DNA from: Psychrobacter sp. JCM 18903
GTDB lineage: Bacteria > Pseudomonadota > Gammaproteobacteria > Pseudomonadales > Moraxellaceae
Reading direction: 5' to 3'
DNA: 64,000 nt
Assembly (NCBI RefSeq): GCF_000586475.1
Contig: NZ_BAWJ01000015.1
Span: 1 to 64,000, forward strand
Both the position numbers and the translations under genes were made by a program. Within the stretch, counting starts at the first letter, position 1, and each line of letters starts with the position of its first letter. Below are positions 1 through 8,281 of this stretch, in pieces. The notes beneath the pieces are model-generated. The model saw only the letters and a list, made by a program, of their open reading frames with translations. It had not been told where the DNA came from and did not search any database.

Positions 1-813
1 GTGTTACAACTGTTTTGTTATTTGTCGTATTTTGAAAGCAAATTTAGTTGGGATTCTGATTTTATATTTGAAAAATTCAAGATAATTAAGAGTAAGAGTG
101 AAATAAAATTTGAAAATCAGAAAATACTAAAAGATTTAAGCTCAGCAGTTGCGCTATGGACTGAAGATAATGGGCTCTATTCTTTTGCACATAGATCTCT
201 ACAAGAATATTTCGCTTCATTATTTGTTAAACAAATGACTTTAGAAAGTAAAGAAATAGTATATAAAAAAATATTAAGCAGATTTAAAAGAAATCATTTT
301 TTGTTTGAAACAGATAATTTCCTTTCATTACTGGAAGAAATGGATGAATTGGAGTTCAATAAATTATATCATTTGCCGCTACTTCTTCAAATTAGGGATT
401 TATTAGATTTTTCAAGTAGTAAGAGTTTATATTTATCATTCTTAAGAAGTTCATTTTCAAAAATTAGAGTAGATGATGAATACAAGATCGTAGGGGGAGA
501 AGTCGGTAATGGTTACAGTAAGTTAGCTTCTTTCAAGATAAATTATTTACACAAGCTACATTCAGTAATAGCTGAAGCCATCAAAAATATCAACAAAGAA
601 AATTTGTCTCAGGAAAAAGCGATAGACGGTGGAATTCACTGGGAACTTTTATTGTTAAATGAGTTACCAAAAGAATTTGTTGACACAACATATGAAGAAG
701 TACTTAGATTAGCTAATTTGTACAAAAAATATCTATTTAAGGAAATAGAAAAAACAGAGTCTTTCATTGAAAAATCAGAGAAAAACGATATAGATTTTGC
801 AGATCTCATTTAG
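1..813 (+). CDS. NACHT/STAND-type NTPase, C-terminal part (5' end outside window)
   Basis: The reading frame is already open at base 1, so the 270 residues seen are the C-terminal part of a longer protein; the GTG at base 1 is probably not the true start. Near residues 62-77 it carries HRSLQEYFASLFVKQM, which resembles the F-x-H-x-S-x-Q-E-Y-F-A signature found just after the NTPase core in NACHT proteins. The rest is Leu/Lys/Glu-rich and helical, without a recognisable sensor repeat. Base composition is much more AT-rich than the housekeeping genes downstream, which suggests horizontal acquisition. Bacterial NACHT proteins are known antiphage ATPases, so defence is a reasonable inference, but the P-loop and any N-terminal effector lie outside the window. 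Confidence 0.6.
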   Translation: MLQLFCYLSYFESKFSWDSDFIFEKFKIIKSKSEIKFENQKILKDLSSAVALWTEDNGLYSFAHRSLQEYFASLFVKQMTLESKEIVYKKILSRFKRNHFLFETDNFLSLLEEMDELEFNKLYHLPLLLQIRDLLDFSSSKSLYLSFLRSSFSKIRVDDEYKIVGGEVGNGYSKLASFKINYLHKLHSVIAEAIKNINKENLSQEKAIDGGIHWELLLLNELPKEFVDTTYEEVLRLANLYKKYLFKEIEKTESFIEKSEKNDIDFADLI

Positions 814-828
814 TATGAATATCGAACC

Positions 829-1080
829 ATGAAAATATCAGACTATATACATACGCTGCATAGAGATCGAAATTCTTACCCTGATATATTCAGAGTAAGA
901 ATTTTTGCTAATAATACATATTCATACTGTGTTTTAACTGATTTGAATGATATGTGAACATGTAACTCAATTACACAGTACATTGAGTTCGCTTACCAAG
1001 ATTTAGTTTCGAAAGGCCTAATACTACCTGAATGTATTTTAATAGAGCATTACGATGCTGAAAAGAGAAAAAGCCTCTAG
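829..1080 (+). pseudogene. Small ORF interrupted by an in-frame TGA, beside the NACHT gene
   Basis: An ATG at 829 opens 42 codons ending at TGA 955-957. The same frame then continues without interruption for 41 codons to TAG 1078-1080. Read through, this is an 83-codon protein. It begins 15 bases after the NACHT-like stop and shares its AT-rich composition, so the two may be co-transcribed. The stretch around the stop (VLTDLNDM, then TCNSITQYIEFAYQDLV) reads like one continuous fold. I do not recognise the family with confidence. It could be a nonsense mutation, a sequence error, or two unrelated tiny ORFs. Confidence 0.35.
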
Positions 1081-1084
1081 TCTC

Positions 1085-1462
1085 TCAATCAACCTGCTTT
1101 ATCGTTAGTATGACGCCGAATCCGTCTGGATCAGTTAACTCAATGCCGTTTTCATTCCAATAAGGATTTTGTGAGGTGATCGGTAGTATATCTGCCTGTT
1201 TCGCTCTGTCTATAATGGTTTGGATTTCCTCTTCGCTATCTAAGTAAAATACGATCAAATCGTCCTTGTCAGGATGATGGTTTGCTTTACTAGCGGAATA
1301 GGTAAACTCCATATGCCACTCTTGATTGGGAAATCCTAAAAAAACACCATCGTAACCATTATGGTCTTTGAAGCCGCCAAGCTTTTCTAGTCCAATAATG
1401 TTTTGATAAAAATCAATAAGGGTGTCCAAATTATTGGTGTGTCGTGCATATCGAAATTTCAT
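1085..1462 (-). CDS. VOC-family (glyoxalase/bleomycin-resistance fold) protein
   Basis: The 125-residue protein has the small beta-alpha-beta-beta-beta layout of the vicinal oxygen chelate superfamily. It opens with KFRYARHTNNLDTLIDFYQN, typical of the first metal-ligand strand, and ends with NGIELTDPDGFGVILTIKQ, the usual terminal strand with Glu followed by a DPDG turn. Length matches single-domain VOC proteins. Members include glyoxalase I, dioxygenases and antibiotic-binding proteins; nothing here fixes the substrate. The ATG at 1462 is preceded by a purine-rich stretch. The gene is convergent with the broken ORF ending at 1080 and has no obvious operon partner. Confidence 0.8.
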   Translation of the reverse strand: MKFRYARHTNNLDTLIDFYQNIIGLEKLGGFKDHNGYDGVFLGFPNQEWHMEFTYSASKANHHPDKDDLIVFYLDSEEEIQTIIDRAKQADILPITSQNPYWNENGIELTDPDGFGVILTIKQVD

Positions 1463-1695
1463 AAATATCCTTACTCATTTAGGAGGAGCGGTATAGAGTT
1501 CAAATCAGTGACAACCAAATAAAGACAAAATGAGGATAACAGTGATCGCATAACTGTCTTCGAACTGCCCATGATATAAACAATTCAAGCACTTATTTAT
1601 TGTACACAAAAAAATGAGCCAATCATCCAAGCCACCAAAAAGATGACTGAGAAAACTGACCCATTTTTATAACTTTATTTTTTTAACGTTTGCTA

Positions 1696-2072
1696 TTAAT
1701 TCAACTGCAACGATCCTTTCGCGTTCATCAGCAGCTCAACCACATCATCACCGCTAATCACCTCAAAGCGTTTGTCGATGTCTGCTTCTTCCAAACCATT
1801 GTGTTTCATGCAGGCACCGCAGACCAATACTTGACCGCCTTTCTCGATAAAGCTTCTAGCAATTCGCCAGCAGGTTCAAATGGCGCGCCAATATTGACGC
1901 CATTTAATGCATCCGGCAATGCCAAATGTACGGCATCTACCATCAATATCACTGAGGCAGAATGACCTTTTTTAAGTGCGACACCTGCCATAGTAAATGC
2001 TAAGGTGATTTTGCTTGGATTTGATTCACTATTATCAAATAATGTACCGACATAATCCGTCGTGTTAGCCAT
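1696..2072 (-). CDS. DsrE/DsrF-like family protein (apparent frameshift)
   Basis: This is a small cytoplasmic protein of the DsrE/F-like fold. The N-terminal part contains KITLAFTMAGVALKKGH and SVILMVDAVHLAL, the alternating strand-helix pattern of the family. As sequenced the frame is lost near 1849-1851 and closes early. Adding one base to that A run (T on the coding strand) restores FIEKGGQVLVCGACMKHNG, containing the conserved cysteine region, and continues to a stop at 1696, giving about 125 residues. DsrE proteins handle sulfur or act as small cysteine carriers; the specific role is unknown. A purine-rich ribosome site (AAGGAGAA) precedes the ATG at 2072. Confidence 0.75.
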
Positions 2073-2255
2073 ATTATTCTCCTTATAAGACTGTTTTAAT
2101 TAGATAGTATTTAGTTGAGCTGAGTATGATGCTCACTACTATCCTAACATTTAATATATGTATTTATATAATGTATTGTTAGGAAATAGTAGTTATAAGG
2201 TTAACTGATTGTGAATAGGTGTTTGTGACTTATGAATAAAGCTAAATAATAAGTT

Positions 2256-2810
2256 CTAACTTTGCGGTGGCCACGGACGATCAGCATCACTGACGATCCA
2301 TTCTGCCACATAGCCACTCGGTGGCAACTGCCAATCTGCTTGCCCCAATGAGGCTAGTACACGTGCTGTTTCTATCACCTTACCTTTTTCAGTCACGCCC
2401 GTCCGCAGTAGAGCAGAGGAGCAAGGCTTACCCTTTACCCACATCGATTGCTCAATATATATCCAGCGCTCATCAAAGCCGACGATATGCGTTTTCATGG
2501 TGACTTTATCAAAGGCGCGAATCCGCTTGCGATATTGAATGGTGCTACCAGCAACGACCAAACCCCAACGCTGCTTGAGCAGTTGGCTACCAAGTCCGCT
2601 ACGTACCGCAAAGTCTGTACGCCCCATATCAAAAAGGGTGAGCACGCGACCATTATTCATCTCTAAGAAATTATCAATGTCCGTCAAACGACAGCGAAAG
2701 CTAATCTCACTGGTGTCTTTAAATGTTAAAGTATTGCCTTTTTTCACTTGTAGCGCGGCATGAGCATGGTGCTGGCATAACGGATAAATGGATACATAAA
2801 GCAGTCTCAA
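2256..2810 (-). CDS. Acyl-CoA thioesterase, hotdog fold
   Basis: The 184-residue protein resembles THEM6/4HBT-type thioesterases. It has a DIDNFLEMNNGRVLTLFDMG segment with the Asn-Asn-Gly-Arg turn after the central helix, followed by strands such as VVAGSTIQYRKRIRAFDKV and WIYIEQSMWVKGKPCSSALL. These enzymes hydrolyse acyl-CoA or acyl-ACP thioesters in the cytoplasm. The start is uncertain: the frame opens at a TTG at 2810 with no clear ribosome site, only 19 bases after the end of the YheT-like gene, so the two may be translationally linked. The first dozen residues (RLLYVSIYPL) are hydrophobic. Confidence 0.75.
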   Translation of the reverse strand: MRLLYVSIYPLCQHHAHAALQVKKGNTLTFKDTSEISFRCRLTDIDNFLEMNNGRVLTLFDMGRTDFAVRSGLGSQLLKQRWGLVVAGSTIQYRKRIRAFDKVTMKTHIVGFDERWIYIEQSMWVKGKPCSSALLRTGVTEKGKVIETARVLASLGQADWQLPPSGYVAEWIVSDADRPWPPQS

Positions 2811-2829
2811 AGTATTTTTGGATTATAAG

Positions 2830-3895
2830 TTATTTAGTTGTATTAGATTCTACGCCGATATGGTTAAAATAAGCGCTCACAGTTTCAGGTATCCAGTTGA
2901 TATCAAATCTTGATTTTTTATAAAGATGCGGTGATTTGTCTTTATCAGCGCGATAACGAATGAAGCCCACATGCCCGCCGTGTTCAGTGTCTACAATAGT
3001 GACACTGTCAGACACATCATTTGGCGTGGCGGTAAAACCAAGGAAGGGGTCGTCTTTGGCACTAATAAGTAACAATGGTTTCGTTACTTTTATTAAATAA
3101 GGCAGGGCTGATGAGGTTGATAGTAGTGGTTATTAGAGCGGTAGCCGTGACGCGGCGCGGTAAAGATATCGTCAAAGTCACTGATGCGATTGACCGCTTT
3201 GATCGAGTCGATCTCCTCTTTGCTGATGTCATTGGCTAAGGCTTTTTTGATAATCGGGTTGAGCAAATAAGGGGTGTAAATTCGATGGCTCAAAAAGCTG
3301 TGCATACTAAGCGCCGCCGATGACATATCGACGGGAGCGGAGAGGACCACAGCGCCTTGGCAGATTGCTTTATCACCATATTCGCCCATGTATTTCGCCA
3401 ACGCGTTACCACCCAGTGACACCCCAACCGCATAAATATTGGCGTATTGTTGACTTAGGTTTTGCAGCGCGTGATGTACTTCATCTGTATCGCCCGCATT
3501 ATAAAAAACCCGACCATTAGCAGGAATGCCGCCACAACTGCGGAAGTGCGCCACCACACAGTGCCAGCCTGAGCGTGCATCTGATGCGTCAAAGCACGTG
3601 CATAATGGCTGTCGCTACTGCCTTCCATTCCATGAAACAGGACGATTAATGGCGTTTGTTCACACTCGCCATTTTCTACGGTGGCGATAGGATGCGCATC
3701 ATAAAAGTCATAAGCAATATCACTTTCATCCAACGAGTCTTTTTCGACCACACGGCGATAAGTAGGCGTTTTGGGCGCAAAAAACTTAGGAAGGATACTT
3801 TGCAGGTGCGGATTGGTCAGCCAAAAGGGCGGCTTAAAAGGCGCTGGAGAGAAGGGTTGGCTCGGTTTTGAAGTTAGCGAATTTGAGGTTGGCAT
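2830..3895 (-). CDS. YheT-family alpha/beta hydrolase (two apparent frameshifts)
   Basis: Three frame segments together give one protein of about 355 residues typical of the YheT/EMB8 family. The N-terminus has the hallmark FWLTNPHLQSILPKFF, then the oxyanion region LIVLFHGMEGSSDSHYA, the nucleophile elbow GVSLGGNALAKY, and near the C-terminus the acid-histidine pair in SAKDDPF and EHGGHVGF. Frame breaks lie near 3568 (a CC that should be CCC on the plus strand) and near 3117 (a TT that should be TTT). Both are one-base losses, and restoring them gives continuous family-like sequence. The family contains carboxylesterases of unknown physiological substrate. The thioesterase gene follows closely on the same strand. 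Confidence 0.85.
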
Positions 3896-4016
3896 AAAGG
3901 TATCTTATTTAATGGGCGTTAAAATCATCTTTAACAATCAGTGCCTTATCATACCCATGGCAGTTATCAAAACCAATAAGATTTAGTGAATGCTCGGTGA
4001 ACGCATGATTACTCAT

Positions 4017-4619
4017 TCACTTTTTCGATGCATCTAATACGCGCCCATCCATCGCCAGACGTTCTTTTAAATGGTCGATATCTGCCTCAGCAATCGTGAC
4101 GGCCAATGTCACTTGTTTACTATAAGCGACATCATCGACACTGCCATTTAAACTGTCGACCACATAGCGGCATTGTGCTTCGGTCGCAAACTCTGCCAAT
4201 ATCTGCACTTGTACCATTGGAACATAACGGCTTAAATCCATCTCATCGACGACTGCTTGCGCTGCGCCTGCATAGGCACGGGTTAGACCGCCAGCGCCCA
4301 GTTTAATACCACCAAAATAACGCACCACGATGATAATGACGTTACCGATCGCTTTATGCTGCAACACATTTAATATCGGGCGACCTGCCGTACCATTTGG
4401 CTCGCCATCATCATCAAAACCAGCACTGGTGGTGTTATTGGGGTCACCAATGATATACGCCCAGCAGTGGTGACGCGCATCGGCATATTGCTCGCGTAGT
4501 TGTTCCACGTGAAACATTGCCTGTTCACGCGAAGTGACTGGATAAGCGTAAGCAATAAACTCGGATTTTTTAATTTCTAAGCGCGCAGTGACTGCTTGTT
4601 TTAGCGTTTGATAGCTCAT
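4017..4619 (-). CDS. yigZ: YigZ/IMPACT family protein
   Basis: The 200-residue protein is complete and collinear with the bacterial YigZ family. An N-terminal UPF0029/IMPACT domain includes KKSEFIAYAYPV, the DDGEPNGTAGRPIL loop and the hallmark RYFGGIKLGAGGL. A C-terminal EF-G-like ferredoxin domain of about 60 residues follows. Human IMPACT regulates GCN2; the bacterial role is not established, although some members have been linked to translation control or peptidase activity. The gene stands alone between the YheT-like hydrolase and the divergent rsuA. A parS-like palindrome lies inside it at 4501-4516. Confidence 0.9.
   Translation of the reverse strand: MSYQTLKQAVTARLEIKKSEFIAYAYPVTSREQAMFHVEQLREQYADARHHCWAYIIGDPNNTTSAGFDDDGEPNGTAGRPILNVLQHKAIGNVIIIVVRYFGGIKLGAGGLTRAYAGAAQAVVDEMDLSRYVPMVQVQILAEFATEAQCRYVVDSLNGSVDDVAYSKQVTLAVTIAEADIDHLKERLAMDGRVLDASKK
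4501..4516. promoter_or_regulatory. parS-like ParB-binding palindrome
   Basis: TGTTCCACGTGAAACA is a near-perfect 16-bp palindrome matching the widely conserved bacterial parS consensus TGTTNCACGTGAAACA at every fixed position. It lies within yigZ; parS sites are often intragenic. ParB spreading from such sites organises the origin region, which suggests the window lies in the origin-proximal part of the chromosome. Confidence 0.6.
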
Positions 4620-4828
4620 ATTTCATCAGGTCTAGGTTGGATATGGTAAACTTGTCTAACTTTCACTGTCGTCCATATTGGGTGCAGTGTCTCTATATTT
4701 TTCATTATAGTACCACTTCTAAGCAGTGAAGATAGCCAGCAACCGACGTGCAAGCGCTTAGGCTTGATGTCTTACATGCTAGGCTGCTGACTGCGAGTGT
4801 GTATCCCAAAACGAATGGTAGGCAATAT

Positions 4829-5532
4829 ATGCGTCTAGATAAATTTTTGAGTAAAGCCACTGAGCTATCGCGTAAAGAATCTAAAAAAATTCTGCACGCT
4901 GGTGAAGTGACGGTAAATGATCAAGTCATTAAAGACCCCGGTGTCCATGTCGATGTCGTCAATGATGATGTGATTTGGGCAGGCGAGCATTATCGGTCGC
5001 TGCGGGCAGTCGTTATATTCTATTACATAAGCCTGAAGGCTTTGAATGTACACTGAAAGTGAAAGAGCATCCAATTGTCACTGAACTGATTGCGGTGCCA
5101 GAGCTTGGTAGTTTGCGCATTGCAGGGCGTCTCGATGTTGATACGACCGGCGCATTATTGATGAGTGATGACGGTAAGTGGTTGCACCGTGTCACCAGCC
5201 CTAAGCATGAACATGCCAAAATTTATGAGCTGACTTTAGCAGATGCGATGGATGAAGCGGCGCAAGCCAATGCCGTCAAAGAAGTCGCTGAAGGCATTCT
5301 TTTAGAAGGCGATCATGAAGAAACAAAACCTGCGGTTCTAGAATTTATTGATGAGACCCATGCGCGTTTGACGCTTGAGCAAGGTAAATATCATCAAGTA
5401 AAACGGATGATGGGTTACTTTGGCAATCGAGTGGTTGAGCTTCATCGCGCTAGTGTCGGTCATATTACTTTGGAAGGATTAGAGAAAGGCGACAGTCGCT
5501 TTTTAACACCTGAAGAAGTCGCTAAGTTCTAA
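4829..5532 (+). CDS. rsuA: 16S rRNA pseudouridine(516) synthase RsuA (apparent frameshift)
   Basis: RsuA converts U516 of 16S rRNA to pseudouridine. The start at 4829 gives MRLDKFLSKATELSRKE, the N-terminal S4-like RNA-binding domain. The catalytic domain follows, with YILLHKPEGFECT, GRLDVDTTGALLMSDDG (catalytic Asp in the GRLDxxTxGLLL-type motif) and EGKYHQVKRMMGYFGN-like sequence near the end. As sequenced the frame slips near 4984-4988; one missing base there restores WAGE-ALSVAAGSRY. Total length is about 234 residues, as in E. coli RsuA. An upstream in-frame start at 4748 is less likely because family similarity begins at 4829. Confidence 0.88.
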
Positions 5533-5574
5533 GTTTTTCATCTTGAAATGAACTCGCAAGCACATCTTTACCAT

Positions 5575-5606
5575 CAGCAGCCACTTCACGTGTGCTGCTT
5601 TTTTTG
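5575..5606 (+). terminator. Rho-independent terminator after rsuA
   Basis: AGCAGC pairs with GCTGCT with an inner CAC/GTG extension, followed by seven T residues. It lies 42 bases past the rsuA stop. Confidence 0.75.
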
Positions 5607-5808
5607 ACCGTAGTTTTAACCATAGTTTTTAACTATAGTTCTTATCTATCACTTTTACCCTGTTATGTCTCGCGTGCACACTGTGTTGCCTATCTCTTAA
5701 AGCTCAGTAGCAGTTTTGCAAAATTGAGCCGTTAAACCTTTGCAAAAGTATTCCTTGTGCTAAAGTCTGCCTATCTTTTTTTAATCTATTTTTTTACATA
5801 ATATCGTT

Positions 5809-5952
5809 ATCTTTATTAAAAGTAGCTATTGTTAGAAACCGATATTGTTAGAAACGGCTATTCTTAAGATTGAGTGTTGTTAAAATTAAAGGTTATTAAA
5901 AATCGTTGTTACTGAAGCTCGCTGTTATTAAAAGCTGTTTTTGTTGAAACCA
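5809..5952 (+). repeat. Nine-unit degenerate 16-bp tandem repeat upstream of the DsbC-like gene
   Basis: Written in rows of 16 from 5809, the sequence lines up without gaps: for example GCTATTGTTAGAAACC (5825), GATATTGTTAGAAACG (5841), GCTATTCTTAAGATTG (5857) and GCTGTTATTAAAAGCT (5921). The consensus is roughly GCTATTGTTAAAAACC, with TT at positions 5-6 and 8-9 strongest and an A-rich second half. The array ends at 5952, immediately before the ribosome site of the gene at 5968. The rest of the 5533-5967 gap holds the rsuA terminator and a shorter repeat around 5608-5648. It may be a multi-site operator, a bent-DNA element or a slippage relic. Confidence 0.6.
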
Positions 5953-5967
5953 GATAGGACTGTCTCT

Positions 5968-7032
5968 GTGAAATCATCTCTATTAAAATCTGCCAGTTTA
6001 ATTGGCGCCATGTTATTGGCAACCACCGCTTGTGCCCAGTCTAGTGATACTACGGCTACTAACCAAAAAGCGAGCCAGAGTACTCAAAATACAAAAGCCG
6101 CTGGCACTGTTAGCAAGTCTGTTGACAGTCGCTTGCGCCAATTGCTCACTCAGGCAGGGATCAAAACACAAATTAGCTCTATTGTGCCGTCAAACTTACC
6201 CAATATGTATCAAGTCAATTTGGCGGGGCAGTTGCCTTTGCATATCACTGAAGATGGCAAATATGTCATTCAAGGCGATCTACAAAAGAATCCAAGCAAG
6301 CGTGCAGTCACCAAGACGCCAGCGCGTAGCACCAGTGCGCAGGCAGGCAAACCTGTCAGTGCGAGTGTTAAAGCTGATATATTGGCAAATATGGATGCGC
6401 TGAAAAATATGAGCACTAAGACGCCGTTCTTTTATACCGCAGTGCCAGGCGTGATTTGGGGTGCGACATTAGAAGGCGTGCCTTTTTTACTATCGGATGA
6501 TGCACAATATATTACTGATGGCGAGATATCAGTGATTGAAAATGGTCAGTTTATTGGGCTCGATGAGGAGTTTGAAAAGCGTAAAAATCAGTCTGTGTTT
6601 GCAACTTTAGATGAAAGCCAGCTGATTAATTATCCAGCGACCGGCTCTGAGAGAGCGGTTATTTATGTGGCCAATGATGTCAACTGTCCTTACTGCCGCC
6701 GCTTGCATCAGCAGCTACCGATACTTAATGCCAAAGGTGTGACGGTCAAAACCATTGGTTATCCGATATACGAGCAGTCCCCTGAGCAAATGCGTGGGAT
6801 TTGGTGCCAAGGTGACGAGGACAGCCGCCGCAACGCTTTTGATAAAGCAATGTTGCAGGGTGAAATGACACCTGCACCAGCAAGTTGTAAAGTCGATCAT
6901 GTGACGCTCAATCGTGAAAAATCAGCAGGGCTTGCGGTGATGGCAACGCCTGCTATCTACCGTGAAGATGGCGTGCTGTTTCAAGCGAGCTTTGAGAGTC
7001 CTGAGTTTTTAGAATTTTTGAGTGTGCAGTAG
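5968..7032 (+). CDS. dsbC: DsbC-family periplasmic thiol:disulfide isomerase
   Basis: The C-terminal half is a thioredoxin-fold isomerase: VIYVANDVNCPYCRRLHQQL carries the CPYC active site at residues 240-243, and a cis-proline loop VMATPAIYREDG follows near the end. The N-terminus has a signal peptide (Lys, then a hydrophobic run, then LATTACAQS), so export is expected; the cysteine there is a poor lipobox. At 354 residues it is longer than E. coli DsbC (236), because a second cystatin-like segment and a Ser/Thr/Gln-rich linker precede the catalytic domain. The GTG at 5968 was chosen because AGGA lies 8 bases upstream; a TTG at 5941 is also in frame. DsbB is encoded at 19057. Confidence 0.85.
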   Translation: MKSSLLKSASLIGAMLLATTACAQSSDTTATNQKASQSTQNTKAAGTVSKSVDSRLRQLLTQAGIKTQISSIVPSNLPNMYQVNLAGQLPLHITEDGKYVIQGDLQKNPSKRAVTKTPARSTSAQAGKPVSASVKADILANMDALKNMSTKTPFFYTAVPGVIWGATLEGVPFLLSDDAQYITDGEISVIENGQFIGLDEEFEKRKNQSVFATLDESQLINYPATGSERAVIYVANDVNCPYCRRLHQQLPILNAKGVTVKTIGYPIYEQSPEQMRGIWCQGDEDSRRNAFDKAMLQGEMTPAPASCKVDHVTLNREKSAGLAVMATPAIYREDGVLFQASFESPEFLEFLSVQ

Positions 7033-7120
7033 CTCACACAGATGTTTAATCTCGCATAGATGTTTAATAAAGTTATGAATAAAAAATGTATTAAGAGATG
7101 ACATTCCTTAATATTAATAA

Positions 7121-7157
7121 AAAACCGCCACATAAGTAATCTATGTGGCGGTTTTTA
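7121..7157. terminator. Bidirectional terminator between dsbC and the DUF2939 gene
   Basis: A 14-bp perfect stem (AAAACCGCCACATA with its complement) with a 7-base loop is flanked by A and T runs on both sides. It sits between convergent genes and can serve both. Confidence 0.85.
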
Positions 7158-7185
7158 TTACCTATAACCGTTAAGGATATCAAGT

Positions 7186-7839
7186 CTATTGTGGCAACAC
7201 GATATCAACGATTTTCCAATCAATTAAGCCGTTACGCTGCATCTCGATGGTGAGCGGATAACCTTTTACCTGACCGCTAATAGTGAAGCAATTAATACCG
7301 CAATAGCTTAATTTGGGCTTGTCACTGTCAGACCCTTGCGCTACCTGTTGCTCCAGTTCAGCGGCTTGTTTCTCCATGATTTGCTGCATTTGGCTTTTGA
7401 CCACTGCATCCACATCACCGCGCTGGATGATAAGATTTTGAATCAAATTTTTGAGATCGACTTGATTACTAGCGATTGCCCATGCGGCGGCCAGCTCTTT
7501 GGTTGCGGTATTGGCCTGACCTTGGGTATTGATGACTTTTTCGATATTTTGCGGTGTTATAGCACCATCTACCGCCTGCGTGATAAAGCTATTGGCGGCT
7601 TGGGTTAATGCTTCGCCGCCCAGCTCAGCGACCAATGGATAATTGCTCATAGTCGCCGTAAACTGACTGGTGAGTTGGTTTTGGATACTAGGTCGCACTT
7701 GCTCATAGTCGATCGCTGCGGCGATGGTCGCGCCGTCTTTGGCATCGTAGGCATTTTTAAGCTGATAGGCGCTGTAATAGGGCGAGCCTGCATAGACAGC
7801 GACGGCAATGACGATTAATAAAATAATCAGCTTTTTCAT
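7186..7839 (-). CDS. DUF2939 domain-containing membrane-anchored protein
   Basis: The protein begins MKKLIILLIVIAVAVYAGSP, a single N-terminal membrane anchor or uncleaved signal, followed by YYSAYQLKNAYDAKDGATI, characteristic of DUF2939 proteins, and a helical periplasmic domain with a Gln/Glu-rich coil (residues about 160-180). Two cysteines (YCGINC) near the C-terminus could form a disulfide. An upstream in-frame ATG at 7980 exists, but the start at 7839 has an AAGGG ribosome site and the proper signal sequence. The function of the family is unknown. No operon partner is apparent. Confidence 0.8.
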   Translation of the reverse strand: MKKLIILLIVIAVAVYAGSPYYSAYQLKNAYDAKDGATIAAAIDYEQVRPSIQNQLTSQFTATMSNYPLVAELGGEALTQAANSFITQAVDGAITPQNIEKVINTQGQANTATKELAAAWAIASNQVDLKNLIQNLIIQRGDVDAVVKSQMQQIMEKQAAELEQQVAQGSDSDKPKLSYCGINCFTISGQVKGYPLTIEMQRNGLIDWKIVDIVLPQ

Positions 7840-8043
7840 AAAAATCAAACCCTTATCGCAAAACAAAAACGTAATGATGGTCAGATTTAATACTGGTGAG
7901 TATAAATCTAAAACCCCAAAAATATAGCGATAAATATTAGCATGGCTGAGCCTTTTTAAGGTATGAAAACCTTTGTTCATTCCTTAATAAAACCTTTTTG
8001 TATGGTCAAGCGCACTATAGTGGATACTTTCCCTGCCTAAGCG

Positions 8044-8073
8044 CTTGATAAATCACCATAGCATCTCCATAAA
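8044..8073 (+). promoter_or_regulatory. Candidate sigma-32-type (heat-shock) promoter for dnaJ
   Basis: CTTGAT (consensus CTTGAA) is followed after 15 bases by CTCCATAAA (consensus CCCCATNTA). The element lies about 210 bases upstream of dnaJ, a heat-shock gene. The match is good but was made by eye only. Confidence 0.35.
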
Positions 8074-8173
8074 TAGCGCAAACTTTTAATAATTGATTTG
8101 GCTAAGCAGCATCCCGCCGTATTCGCTTGTAAGATTCATAGCAGTATCACCTCTTTTCTCTCACTATTTATGA

Positions 8174-8189
8174 TGTTTCATGTGAAACC
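8174..8189. promoter_or_regulatory. Imperfect parS-like palindrome
   Basis: TGTTTCATGTGAAACC differs from the parS consensus at the central CG (here TG) and the last base. It may be a degenerate ParB site or simply a palindrome in the dnaJ leader. Confidence 0.25.
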
Positions 8190-8281
8190 TTTGAGTGCCA
8201 TAGTGAGTCGTATTAAGGTGGTGGTTGACTAGAACTACTGAATCGACTGTCCGGTGGACTGTAAAGACGATAGGAGAGCCC

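Larger units (their letters stand above)
7840..8281. other. Intergenic region between the DUF2939 gene and dnaJ
   Basis: This divergent spacer of about 440 bases contains a candidate heat-shock-type promoter (8044-8073) and an imperfect parS-like palindrome (8174-8189). I see no convincing ORF or RNA gene. dnaK is not present upstream of dnaJ. Confidence 0.6.

Noticed and set aside
955-957. TGA in the small ORF as a selenocysteine codon
   Set aside because: No SECIS-like hairpin directly follows, and no selenoprotein family fits; a nonsense change or sequence error is simpler.
1690-1965. A 91-codon forward frame over the DsrE-like gene
   Set aside because: It is a shadow of the reverse-strand DsrE-like gene, whose corrected frame gives a recognisable protein.
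4748-4828. Upstream in-frame start for rsuA
   Set aside because: Family similarity begins exactly at the ATG at 4829, and the extra residues look like leader sequence.
5809-5952. A CRISPR array for the 16-bp repeats
   Set aside because: Units are contiguous without spacers, diverged, and no cas genes are present.
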